Assembly (NCBI GenBank): GCA_009699025.1
Contig: WLOZ01000022.1
Coordinates: forward strand, 1 to 13,078
Direction of reading: 5' to 3'
Length of the DNA stretch: 13,078 nucleotides
DNA from: Actinomycetota bacterium
GTDB taxonomy: Bacteria; Actinomycetota; Actinomycetes; S36-B12; CAIYMF01
In this document: piece after piece, positions 1 through 7,019 of the stretch
Layout: every line of letters starts with the position of its first letter
Numbering within the stretch: the stretch's first letter is position 1
Made by a program: the position numbers and the translations under genes
The notes under the pieces: model-generated
Database searches by the model: none
Seen by the model: the letters and a program-made list of their open reading frames with translations, nothing else
Told to the model about the DNA's origin: nothing

Positions 1-952
1 CGAGCTTGATGCCCGCGCGGCGCATGTGCTCCAGACCGAGGAGGGTCTGCTCGAAGACGACGTCGACCTTCTCCCGGCTTGCTGGCGGCAACCCGAGCTG
101 GGCGCCTGCCTCCTTGAGCGCGAACAAGGTGGCCAGGGTCGGCACGACATACGCGCTCTTCTCCGCGACATACTCCGCGGTCTCGGCATCCATGAGGGTG
201 CCGTGCTCGATGCCCCGGACCCCGAACTCGACGCACCGCCGGATAGCGCTTGCAGGGTGGCAATGTGCAGACACGTACGTCCGACGCTCAGCGCACTCGC
301 CGACGATGGCCCTGATCTCGTCCTCGCGGAACTGGTTCATCCAGATCGGATCGGTGGGGCTCGCCACACCACCTGAGGCCATGATCTTGATGCAGTGCGC
401 GCCTCGCCGGAGCTCTTCCCGGACAGCCTTGACGCATTCATCCACTCCGTCAGCGATGACGCACAGAGCGTTCATGCTCTCGCACCGGCAGTAACCGCTG
501 ATGTGCTGGCGTTCGCCCATGTCGCGCATGTCGCCGTGGCCGCCGGTCATCGACATCATCTTCCCCGCATAGAAGAACCGCGGAGCCCTGATGAGCCGGT
601 CCTGGATGGCGCGGGAGAGGCTCCAGTCGCCGCCCCCGATGTCGCGCACCGTGGTGAATCCGCAGTCCAGCGCGTGGCCGAGCATGCGGACCGCATGCGC
701 CGTGCGATACGGAGCATCAGCCCGGTCGATCTTGGCCGGCGAGACGTGGCTGGCGTATGCGTGGACATGGAGGTCGATGAGCCCGGGCATGAGGGTGCGA
801 CCTCGCACATCGATGCGCCGTGCGCCGGGGGCGACGATGGGACCGTCGGAGACCTCCGTGATGCGATCACCGGTCACCAGCACGGAGAGCCCCTCGCCCA
901 GCATGTCGACGCCGTCGAACACACGGGCGTTCTCCAGGAGGATCCCGCTCAT
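1..952 (-). CDS. Metal-dependent amidohydrolase, imidazolonepropionase/Xaa-Pro dipeptidase-like (3' end cut by window edge)
   Basis: The 317 visible residues form the N-terminal three quarters of an amidohydrolase-superfamily enzyme; the C-terminal end, with the expected last metal-ligand Asp, lies outside the window. A beta-sandwich strand (VFDG, residues 11-14) leads into the metal motif GLIDLHVH (His62, His64). It is followed by IKIMASGG, whose Lys189 is in the position of the carbamylated metal-bridging lysine, then SAHCH (His230, His232) and GIEHGT (His250). This order is typical of the COG1228 group, whose studied members hydrolyse dipeptides or related N-acyl and cyclic amides in the cytoplasm. 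No signal peptide is visible. The ATG at 952-950 is preceded by AAGGA with a 6-base spacer. Nine cysteines in 317 residues is high. The gene is on the same strand as the importer operon but separated by 300 bases, so it is probably its own unit. Superfamily is secure; substrate is unknown. Confidence 0.9.
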   Translation of the reverse strand, partial: MSGILLENARVFDGVDMLGEGLSVLVTGDRITEVSDGPIVAPGARRIDVRGRTLMPGLIDLHVHAYASHVSPAKIDRADAPYRTAHAVRMLGHALDCGFTTVRDIGGGDWSLSRAIQDRLIRAPRFFYAGKMMSMTGGHGDMRDMGERQHISGYCRCESMNALCVIADGVDECVKAVREELRRGAHCIKIMASGGVASPTDPIWMNQFREDEIRAIVGECAERRTYVSAHCHPASAIRRCVEFGVRGIEHGTLMDAETAEYVAEKSAYVVPTLATLFALKEAGAQLGLPPASREKVDVVFEQTLLGLEHMRRAGIKL

Positions 953-958
953 TCCACG

Positions 959-963
959 TCCTT
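959..963 (-). promoter_or_regulatory. Ribosome binding site of the amidohydrolase gene
   Basis: AAGGA on the minus strand, six bases before the ATG at 952. It supports this start; the protein from here begins with the usual short strand before the VFDG motif. Confidence 0.7.
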
Positions 964-991
964 CCGCTGTCGATCCACTGAGCCGACGTAC

Positions 992-1005
992 TCCCCACGT
1001 GGGGA
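992..1005. promoter_or_regulatory. 14-base perfect palindrome TCCCCACGTGGGGA, possible operator
   Basis: A perfect dyad centred between 998 and 999, 40 bases upstream of the amidohydrolase ATG. Its right half overlaps the first of two tandem near-repeats, GGGGAATGCTTC (1001-1012) and GGGGAATCCTTC (1015-1026), which start 14 bases apart. Three GGGGA half-sites in this arrangement look like a protein-binding region, though a leader hairpin is also possible. The binding protein is unknown. Confidence 0.45.
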
Positions 1006-1028
1006 ATGCTTCCTGGGGAATCCTTCAG
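1001..1028. repeat. Tandem 14-base near-repeat upstream of the amidohydrolase
   Basis: Two adjacent copies with the pattern GGGGAATNCTTC match at 11 of 14 positions. The first copy forms the right arm of the neighbouring palindrome. The spacing is about 1.3 helical turns. Confidence 0.5.
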
Positions 1029-1114
1029 CGGCTCTTCGGTCGCCGTGGTGGCGTAGGCCGAGGATCAGCGTCCGGTCGAGCCCTGCGTCTTCTCGTCGGG
1101 ATCTTCGTAAGAGA

Positions 1115-1143
1115 GTTATGTTGTGTCTGGACGGTATCGACAA
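1115..1143 (-). promoter_or_regulatory. Candidate promoter for the amidohydrolase gene
   Basis: On the minus strand, TTGTCG (1143-1138) and CATAAC (1120-1115) are separated by 17 bases; each box matches four of six consensus positions. It would give a leader of about 155 bases containing the 14-base palindrome. The -35 box lies in the loop of an inverted repeat. Only moderate support. Confidence 0.35.
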
Positions 1144-1150
1144 GTCCAGA
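1126..1150. promoter_or_regulatory. Inverted repeat TCTGGAC-N11-GTCCAGA around the candidate -35 box
   Basis: Two perfect 7-base arms (1126-1132 and 1144-1150) are separated by 11 bases that contain the candidate -35 box of the amidohydrolase promoter. The arm spacing and position suit a dimeric repressor. No regulator for it is visible here. Confidence 0.4.
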
Positions 1151-1219
1151 TCGACGCAAGACCCGATCAACGTCGGGCGCGGCCCGAGGATGCACCGCGC
1201 CCGCGTCGCCGTCCCGGCT

Positions 1220-1232
1220 CAGTGACTCACTG
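1220..1232. other. 13-base palindrome CAGTGACTCACTG after the S9 peptidase stop
   Basis: A perfect dyad lies 20 bases beyond the stop codon that ends the importer operon. In RNA it would be a short hairpin with a small loop and no following U-run, so it is at best a weak terminator or an RNA-processing hairpin. It could equally be a binding site. Confidence 0.25.
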
Positions 1233-1252
1233 GCGCCGAGAGGCAAACCCCC

Positions 1253-3148
1253 TCATGTCGGAGGGGAGGGCGGGGGATCGACGGTCGGATCGATGGTCAG
1301 GCTGTCCCAGCGTTGTCCTTGCAGTGCCCGCGCTGTGAGTTGCTGCATGCGCGCGTAGTCATTCGCCATCCCGGCAAGGCCTCCGGGCATATGACCTCCC
1401 GGGAACCAGTCCAGGAGGGCGTCGCCACCGCTGGCTTTCACCGCCTGTGCGTACGCCGCTGCCTGCTTCGGCGGAGTACGGGTGTCGTACTCGCCCTGAT
1501 TGAGCCATACCGGCGCTCGCAATGACTCGACATACGAGATGGGCGACGCGTCGCGCCAGCGCTGGGGGTCATCGGCATAGGTGGAGCCGATGAATCCCCG
1601 CCATGCGGTCTGGAGTGGGGGGCTCATCTGGTCGTAGGCGGTCACCCAATCGGCAAGGGCGACGTGGGCCAATCCGCCAGCGAAACGATCCGGCAGTGTG
1701 CCCAGTGCCATCAGGGTCAGAAATCCGCCGTAGGAAGCACCGGTGATGAACAGTGATTCGCGGGCGGCGAGATGGTGCTGCTCCAACCAGTCGACAGCGG
1801 CCGCGATGTCCTCAATCTCTCCCTGTCCCACGCGCCCCCAGTACTTCTCGCGGAACTCCCGGCCAAAGGTGACGCTTCCTCGGTAGTTGAGAGACGCGTA
1901 CACCCAACCGTCGTCGATCCACGCTTGCGCGGTGGCGTCGTAGCGGTCGACGGTGACCAGATTCGGCCCACCGTGCACTTCGAGAATCGTGCCCTTTCGC
2001 GCAGTGGTGTCGGCCGGAACGCCCACCCATAGCTGCGATTGCGTCTGATCGGAACTGGTGATGAGGTGCGATGTCAACGCGGTGGCGGGGGGAACTGTTC
2101 GCGAAGCCCACACCACCGTTGGCTCCGAACCGCCCGACGACTCGAGGATTTCAAGTGGCGCATCCCAACTGCCGCGCACGAGGCGACGTGTCCCGTCGGG
2201 TGCGTAGTACGACGACCAGATCACCGGGTACTCAGCGCCGGTGTCAGGCTCAAAGAAGGAGCCAGCGGGATGCATCAAACGTACTGACTCTCCGGAGTTC
2301 AGATCGTGCTCGTACAACTCGTGAATGCCCTCGTTGACGTGAGCCACCAGTAGTCTGCCCGTGGCTGAATGCCAGTCGAGAGCAACGACCTCGCCCACCA
2401 ATTCGGTGAAGGCGACGTCGGTGCGTTCACCCGAGATGGGGTTCCACACAGCGGGGCGAGCGAAGCCGGAGACCTCGGTGGAGACCAGTAAGCGCTGATC
2501 GCCGGGCTGCTGGGCGAAGCGCACCGGGCGAACCGGCCCGAGCGGTCCGTCAGACAACGTCGCGACAACCTCAGCCGTGTTGACATCAACTACCGTGACG
2601 GCAAAACGGCGCACCCCCGGGTTATGGCTGGTGGTTTCGATGGCGGCCAACTCGGCATCAGCCGACAAGATTCCGGACCACGCCTCGTGCGGCGAGTGGA
2701 AGATGACACGCTGGCCTTCGGGCGTGTCAATGTGGGTGAGCACGGCGGAGAATCCGTCGTCATCGCCGATCGTCAGCAGAATCGTTTGCCCGTTGAGTGC
2801 GCAATCCAGACCCCGAATTGAGTACGGCAACCGGCCCGGAGTGAGGTCACGAGCAGCACCGGTGGACGTACCTCCGGAGATGGGGAACGCGTGTAGGTGG
2901 CCCACTTCCGAGCCGGTGGGATCGTGCAGATCAAGAATGTAGGCCCCGTCGGTCGTTGTCGTCGACGCGTACGTCACCTGTGCGAAATCCACCGGCCTCA
3001 GTTCGCGAGTGAAACCGTTCCAGAGCGACAGTGACAACCCGTTGATGTCCTGAGTGATGACAACGGCCTGGTCTGCCTCGCCGCGCACCGCCCGAATGAG
3101 TATCGGATACGGCGTGCGAAGTCTCAGTGCCGAGCGTGAGTGCGACAT
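1253..3148 (-). CDS. S9-family serine peptidase (prolyl oligopeptidase / acylaminoacyl-peptidase-like)
   Basis: The 631-residue protein has an N-terminal beta-propeller-type region (about 1-370) and a C-terminal alpha/beta-hydrolase domain. The nucleophile elbow GASYGGF gives Ser472, with Asp555 in GEYDTRT and His586 in GGHMPGG completing the S9 triad. VHGGPN (391-396) is the usual oxyanion-hole segment. Length and architecture match S9C-type oligopeptidases, which cleave short peptides or remove acylated N-terminal residues; the propeller excludes large proteins. No signal peptide is seen, so it should act in the cytoplasm. The ATG at 3148-3146 has GGAGG four bases upstream, and a reading extended further upstream would run into the preceding gene. 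It follows the importer ATPase by 14 bases, so it is almost certainly co-transcribed and degrades imported peptides. Confidence 0.93.
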   Translation of the reverse strand: MSHSRSALRLRTPYPILIRAVRGEADQAVVITQDINGLSLSLWNGFTRELRPVDFAQVTYASTTTTDGAYILDLHDPTGSEVGHLHAFPISGGTSTGAARDLTPGRLPYSIRGLDCALNGQTILLTIGDDDGFSAVLTHIDTPEGQRVIFHSPHEAWSGILSADAELAAIETTSHNPGVRRFAVTVVDVNTAEVVATLSDGPLGPVRPVRFAQQPGDQRLLVSTEVSGFARPAVWNPISGERTDVAFTELVGEVVALDWHSATGRLLVAHVNEGIHELYEHDLNSGESVRLMHPAGSFFEPDTGAEYPVIWSSYYAPDGTRRLVRGSWDAPLEILESSGGSEPTVVWASRTVPPATALTSHLITSSDQTQSQLWVGVPADTTARKGTILEVHGGPNLVTVDRYDATAQAWIDDGWVYASLNYRGSVTFGREFREKYWGRVGQGEIEDIAAAVDWLEQHHLAARESLFITGASYGGFLTLMALGTLPDRFAGGLAHVALADWVTAYDQMSPPLQTAWRGFIGSTYADDPQRWRDASPISYVESLRAPVWLNQGEYDTRTPPKQAAAYAQAVKASGGDALLDWFPGGHMPGGLAGMANDYARMQQLTARALQGQRWDSLTIDPTVDPPPSPPT

Positions 3149-3162
3149 GGGTCCTCCCAATC

Positions 3163-4131
3163 TCAGGTGAGGTCGGCGTGATGGCATGCAACAGCGTGAC
3201 CATCCGCGACACGGAGTTCGGGAACGGTGGCACATGCGTCAGTGGAGTTCCAGCAGCGGCTTCGGAATGCGCACCCGGTGGGCAGATCAATGGGGGAGGG
3301 GAGGTCACCTTCGAGCAGAATGCGTTGGCGCGATCGCTCGGCACGCGGATCGGGTAGGGGAACGGCCGACAGCAGCGCCTGCGTGTAGGGGTGCCGCGGC
3401 GACGCATAGAGAGTGTCGGCATCGACATACTCCACGATGCGCCCGAGGTACATCACCGCCACCTCGTGACTGACGTGTCGAACTACCGAGAGATCGTGCG
3501 CGATGAACACGTAGGCGAGCCCGAGTTCCTGCTGAAGTTCCTCAAGCAGGTTGAGGATTCCCGCCTGCACACTCACATCGAGAGCGCTGACCGGTTCGTC
3601 GAGAACCATTACCTCCGGCTCCAGAGCAAGCGCTCGCGCAATTCCGGCTCGCTGCCGCTGCCCACCTGAGAGTTCGTGCGGATACTGCTGCAGCACTGAC
3701 GAACTGAGTCCAACGAGATCGAGTAGTGCCGCGGCCCGCGCTGATTCGTTGTGACGGGCCAGACCGTGAAGCCGCAGTGGCTCGGACACAATCGCTTCGA
3801 CCGACTGGCGAGGATCAAGCGAGGCGTAGGGATCCTGAAATACGAGTTGAATGCGGCGCCGCGCCGCTCTGAGGTCACGTGACGACATCGCGCTGAGATT
3901 GTCGCCATCAAGTAGCACCGCTCCCGACGTCGGTTGAACCAGGCCCACCAAACATCGACCCACGGTCGACTTGCCGCAGCCGGTCTCACCTACCAGTCCT
4001 AGCGTTCGCCCACGTTCGAGCGACAGCGAAATTCCATTGACTGCCTTGACCGATCCGGTGACACGCCGCAGCACCCCGCTGCGTACCGGGTACTCCTTGA
4101 CGAGGTCGCGTACCTCAAGTACGGCGGTCAT
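3163..4131 (-). CDS. Dpp/Opp-type ABC importer ATP-binding protein (DppF/OppF-like)
   Basis: This 322-residue ATPase has Walker A GETGCGKST (48-56), Q-loop Gln99, the signature LSGGQ (154-158), Walker B VMVLDE (174-179) and switch His212. The C-terminal Oligo_HPY extension is present (RHPYTQALLSAVP, from 246), followed by Cys287, Cys293, Cys300 and Cys316. Such cysteines bind a [4Fe-4S] cluster in some relatives. It should pair with the preceding ATPase on the cytoplasmic face of the permease dimer and power uptake. The ATG at 4131 overlaps the previous stop in ATGA, and the local ribosome site is weak, so translation is probably coupled. A longer reading from 4218 lies inside the upstream gene and precedes the conserved start, so it was rejected. 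Confidence 0.95.
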   Translation of the reverse strand: MTAVLEVRDLVKEYPVRSGVLRRVTGSVKAVNGISLSLERGRTLGLVGETGCGKSTVGRCLVGLVQPTSGAVLLDGDNLSAMSSRDLRAARRRIQLVFQDPYASLDPRQSVEAIVSEPLRLHGLARHNESARAAALLDLVGLSSSVLQQYPHELSGGQRQRAGIARALALEPEVMVLDEPVSALDVSVQAGILNLLEELQQELGLAYVFIAHDLSVVRHVSHEVAVMYLGRIVEYVDADTLYASPRHPYTQALLSAVPLPDPRAERSRQRILLEGDLPSPIDLPTGCAFRSRCWNSTDACATVPELRVADGHAVACHHADLT

Positions 4132-5117
4132 GTGATGGGTCCATCGATCTCGGCCCGATGGCAGTTCGCAACGTGACCGGTTCGCACGACGATCGGCAGC
4201 GGCCGTTCGACATCGCACAGTCCGGCGACCGCTACGTCACATCGGGGATGGAAGGGGCACCCAGGGGGGCGTTCTACCGGAGCTGGCTGGAACCCTGGAA
4301 TTCGGTAGAGGGGTTGCGACCTGTCGCGCACATCAAGGCGCGGAAGCGACGCAAGAAGACCACGTGTGTAGGGATGCGCCGTTTCGTAGAAGAGGTCGTC
4401 AACTCCGGCCTCCTCGACCACGCTGCCGGAGTACATCACGAGTACCCGGTCGGCGACCCCCGCGACGACGCCGAGGTCGTGGGTAATCAGCATGAGTGAA
4501 CTGCTGGTGCGGGCTTGGATTCGCGCCAGCACATCGAGCACCTGCGCCTGCACGGTAACGTCGAGGGCCGTTGTGGGCTCGTCGGCGATGATCAGATCGG
4601 GCTCGTTGGCCACGCTCATGGCGATCAGTACGCGCTGCCTCATGCCACCCGAGAACTCGTGCGGATAGTTGTTGACCCGAGTCGATGGTTGAGGAATCCC
4701 CACCAGGTCAAGTAAATCGATTGCTCGCGCTCGAAGTTCCGCGCGTGAATGACTGGAGTCATGTACACGAATCGCTTCTGCGATTTGGGCGCCCACTGTA
4801 TGAACAGGGTTGAGGGCCGTGAGCGCGTCTTGCGAAATGATCGCCAGCCGCCTACCCCTCAGATCACGCAGTGTGGGTTCGGGTGCACCCAGCAGTTCCT
4901 GCCCCAGGAAGCGCACAGATCCGGTCACTGACGCATTGCGTGGCAGCAGGCCCATGATTGCTGCGCTGGTGAGGCTCTTACCTGAGCCGGACTCGCCCAC
5001 GACTCCCAGTGACTCTCCGGGATCGATTCGCAATGAGACATTGCGCAGCGCAGCAACATCACCCTCCCGATACCGAAAGGTCACCGACAGGTTCTCCACC
5101 TCGAGCACCGGGTTCAT
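4128..5117 (-). CDS. Dpp/Opp-type ABC importer ATP-binding protein (DppD/OppD-like)
   Basis: This 329-residue ATPase carries Walker A GESGSGKS (41-48), Q-loop Gln96, the signature FSGGM (155-159), Walker B LIIADE (175-180) and switch His213. FSGGM followed by RQRV is characteristic of the D subunit, while the F partner has LSGGQ. The C-terminal HPYTRGLL segment (248-255) is followed by Cys287, Cys293, Cys301 and Cys319 in the spacing used for an iron-sulphur cluster in some OppD/DppD proteins. Both ends overlap neighbours by four bases (ATGA), showing tight coupling within the importer operon. Together with the downstream ATPase it forms the energising heterodimer; both sites look catalytically complete. 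Confidence 0.95.
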   Translation of the reverse strand: MNPVLEVENLSVTFRYREGDVAALRNVSLRIDPGESLGVVGESGSGKSLTSAAIMGLLPRNASVTGSVRFLGQELLGAPEPTLRDLRGRRLAIISQDALTALNPVHTVGAQIAEAIRVHDSSHSRAELRARAIDLLDLVGIPQPSTRVNNYPHEFSGGMRQRVLIAMSVANEPDLIIADEPTTALDVTVQAQVLDVLARIQARTSSSLMLITHDLGVVAGVADRVLVMYSGSVVEEAGVDDLFYETAHPYTRGLLASLPRLDVRDRSQPLYRIPGFQPAPVERPPGCPFHPRCDVAVAGLCDVERPLPIVVRTGHVANCHRAEIDGPIT

Positions 5118-6007
5118 GTGCGCCCCCGTCGCGATGGTGTGTCGGTACCGGAACGAGGGTCCATGGCGTCGCGTAGACCGTCACCGACGAAGTTGACGGC
5201 CAGCACGGTGATCAGGATGAACAGTCCAGGGAAATACAGCAGGTACACCTTGGGTGTTCCGATGAGTCCGGACGCCTGACTCAGCATGTTTCCCCAACTG
5301 GTCTGCGGCGGCTGCACTCCGAACCCGAGGAAACTCAGCGTCGACTCAACGATGATGGCCCCCGCCACGGCAAGGGCGACATTGACCGCGATGACCCCGC
5401 TGAGGTTAGGCAGAATGTGACGGGTCAACACCTGTCGATGCGTCGCGCCGATCACCCGGGCAGCATCAATGAATTCACGTTCGCGTAGCGACACCACCTG
5501 ACCTCGCACCACGCGTGCGATGTAGGTCCAGCCGATCAGCGAAAGCACGATGATGATCGACACTGGACTCGGACCCAAGCCCTGTAGCGCTAGGGCAAGC
5601 AGCGCAATCGCTGGCACGATGAGAAAGAGATCGGTGATGCGCATGAAGACGTCGTCGATCCACCCGCCCCTGTACCCCGCCACCGCTCCGACAAAAACTC
5701 CGATCGCTGTCGAGATGAGTGCGACCGCGATGGCCAGCGTGAGTGACAACTTCCCGGCGTACAGGATCTCGCTCAGGTAGTCGCGGCCCAGTTCATCGGT
5801 GCCCAGCCAATGCTGCGCCGTTGGAGGCACGGGGCCCAGCAGCAGGTCCTGTTGATCCTGCGGGAAGGGGGCCACGAATGCAGCACCAAAGCAGGCAATG
5901 GTGAGCAGCACGAGGGTGAGGGCTCCGAGCACAGCAACTCGGTGCCGCGAGAACCGCCGCCAGAAACCCGGTCGTGATCTCGTCGGTGCAGGTGTAGACA
6001 CCGTCAT
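5114..6007 (-). CDS. Dpp/Opp-type ABC importer permease (DppC-like)
   Basis: The 297-residue membrane protein has a cytoplasmic N-terminus (FWRRFSRHRVAVLGA), a first membrane segment at about 25-46, and an extracytoplasmic stretch ending in HWLGTDELGRD, which is diagnostic of the C permease. A BPD_transp_1 domain of about five helices follows. The EAA coupling loop is at about 178-200 (FIDAARVIGATHRQVL) and docks onto the ATPases. FLGFGVQPP and the terminal GDGLRDAMDPR are further family signatures. The ATG at 6007 overlaps the upstream permease stop (ATGA); a longer frame from 6097 would intrude on that gene. It works with the B permease as the translocation channel. Confidence 0.95.
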   Translation of the reverse strand: MTVSTPAPTRSRPGFWRRFSRHRVAVLGALTLVLLTIACFGAAFVAPFPQDQQDLLLGPVPPTAQHWLGTDELGRDYLSEILYAGKLSLTLAIAVALISTAIGVFVGAVAGYRGGWIDDVFMRITDLFLIVPAIALLALALQGLGPSPVSIIIVLSLIGWTYIARVVRGQVVSLREREFIDAARVIGATHRQVLTRHILPNLSGVIAVNVALAVAGAIIVESTLSFLGFGVQPPQTSWGNMLSQASGLIGTPKVYLLYFPGLFILITVLAVNFVGDGLRDAMDPRSGTDTPSRRGRT

Positions 6008-6972
6008 GACACACGCACCCGCGGATCGAGTACCCCGTAGGTGATGTCGGCTACGAGGTTCAAGATGATGACGGCCGCCCCCGTGATGAGCATCCACGGC
6101 AGTAGGACGAACACGTCGCCGGCCAGCAGCGAATCAAGGAAGAGTCGGCCCATTCCCGGAATGGAGAAGACCTGCTCGGTCACCAACAGTCCACCGATGA
6201 GTAGGGCTGAATCGAGCGCCACAACGGTGACGAGTGGCCCCCATGCGTTGCGCAGGGCGTGGTTCACCACCACACGTCGAGGTGGCACCCCCTTGGCGCG
6301 TGCGGTGCGCACATAATCGCTGGAGAGTGCGTCGAGCATGGAAGCTCGAGTGAACCGACTCCACACGGCAACGAGTCCGACTGTGAGAGTCAGCACCGGC
6401 AACACCATGTGGCGTGCGGTGTCAATGAACGTGGGGTCCTGGCCCGGAGACGACAGTCCGATGAAGAAGAACAGTGGCTTGTCCCAGCCGAGCGCCTGTT
6501 GCGGCCACACCGCCAAGAACTGGATGAGGATGAGTCCGAACCAGAACGCGGGAAGCGCGAGTCCCACATACGCAAGGCTTGTCAGCGCATGGTCAGAGAA
6601 CGAGTACTGCCTCACTGCCGACCACACGCCAATGAGAACCGCTGCCAGCGTCGCGAACACCACTCCCCACACCAGGAGTTCAATCGTCACTGTCAGGGCC
6701 GACCCGATCATGGGTCTCACCGAGCCCGACGTTCTGCTGCTCACACCCCAGTCACCCGACAGGAAGCCCGAAAGCCAGCGCCAGTACTGCGTGAAAATTC
6801 CATCATTGAGACCGAGGCGCTCGGTTTCCCGCGCGATCAGCTCAGGGTCGCGTACCTGACGCAACTTGAGTAGCGGATCGAAGACGGTGCGCACCGCCCA
6901 GAAGAGAAGAAAACTGCCAACCAGAAGCACGGGAAGTGAGTAGAGCAAGCGGCGCACCGCGAACCGGAGCAC
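6004..6972 (-). CDS. Dpp/Opp-type ABC importer permease (DppB-like)
   Basis: The 322-residue protein has the typical B-permease start (RRLLYSLPVLLVGSFLLFW), a periplasm-like loop with LGLNDGIFTQYWRW, and a transport domain with about five further helices. The EAA loop (YVRTARAKGVPPRRVVVNH) lies at roughly 220-238. FSIPGMGRLFLDS and the terminal DPRVR motif confirm the family. The start is GTG at 6972, with a GA-rich ribosome site (GGAGGGG, spacer 8). It lies 47 bases after the binding-protein stop and overlaps the C permease by four bases. It forms the channel heterodimer with that permease. Confidence 0.95.
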   Translation of the reverse strand: MLRFAVRRLLYSLPVLLVGSFLLFWAVRTVFDPLLKLRQVRDPELIARETERLGLNDGIFTQYWRWLSGFLSGDWGVSSRTSGSVRPMIGSALTVTIELLVWGVVFATLAAVLIGVWSAVRQYSFSDHALTSLAYVGLALPAFWFGLILIQFLAVWPQQALGWDKPLFFFIGLSSPGQDPTFIDTARHMVLPVLTLTVGLVAVWSRFTRASMLDALSSDYVRTARAKGVPPRRVVVNHALRNAWGPLVTVVALDSALLIGGLLVTEQVFSIPGMGRLFLDSLLAGDVFVLLPWMLITGAAVIILNLVADITYGVLDPRVRVS

Positions 6973-7019
6973 GCTATTTGCCCCTCCCTCCTCCTGCTGC
7001 CCCTCGGTTCCCTACCCAC

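Larger units (their letters stand above)
953..1252. other. 300-base gene-free stretch between the S9 peptidase and the amidohydrolase
   Basis: No convincing protein-coding frame is present on either strand; the open frames here are continuations of antisense shadows. The stretch holds, from right to left on the minus strand, a 13-base palindrome just after the S9 stop, a 7-base inverted repeat around a candidate -35 box, and a 14-base palindrome next to a tandem 14-base repeat close to the amidohydrolase start. It therefore probably contains the end of the importer operon and a regulated promoter for the amidohydrolase. No run of T typical of an intrinsic terminator is seen. Confidence 0.6.

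Noticed and set aside
395..1225. Long plus-strand open frame (276 codons) opposite the amidohydrolase
   Set aside because: It is antisense to a frame with clear catalytic motifs, its translation is Arg/Ala/Pro/His-rich without any domain, and it runs into the non-coding stretch. This is typical of GC-rich antisense shadows.
2931..3428. Minus-strand open frame overlapping the S9 peptidase start and the ATPase end
   Set aside because: It lies out of frame across the ends of two genes with intact motifs, and has no recognisable content.
6259..6873. Plus-strand open frame of 204 codons opposite the B permease
   Set aside because: It is antisense to a well-supported membrane protein, with a highly charged, His-rich translation, no ribosome site and no family motif.
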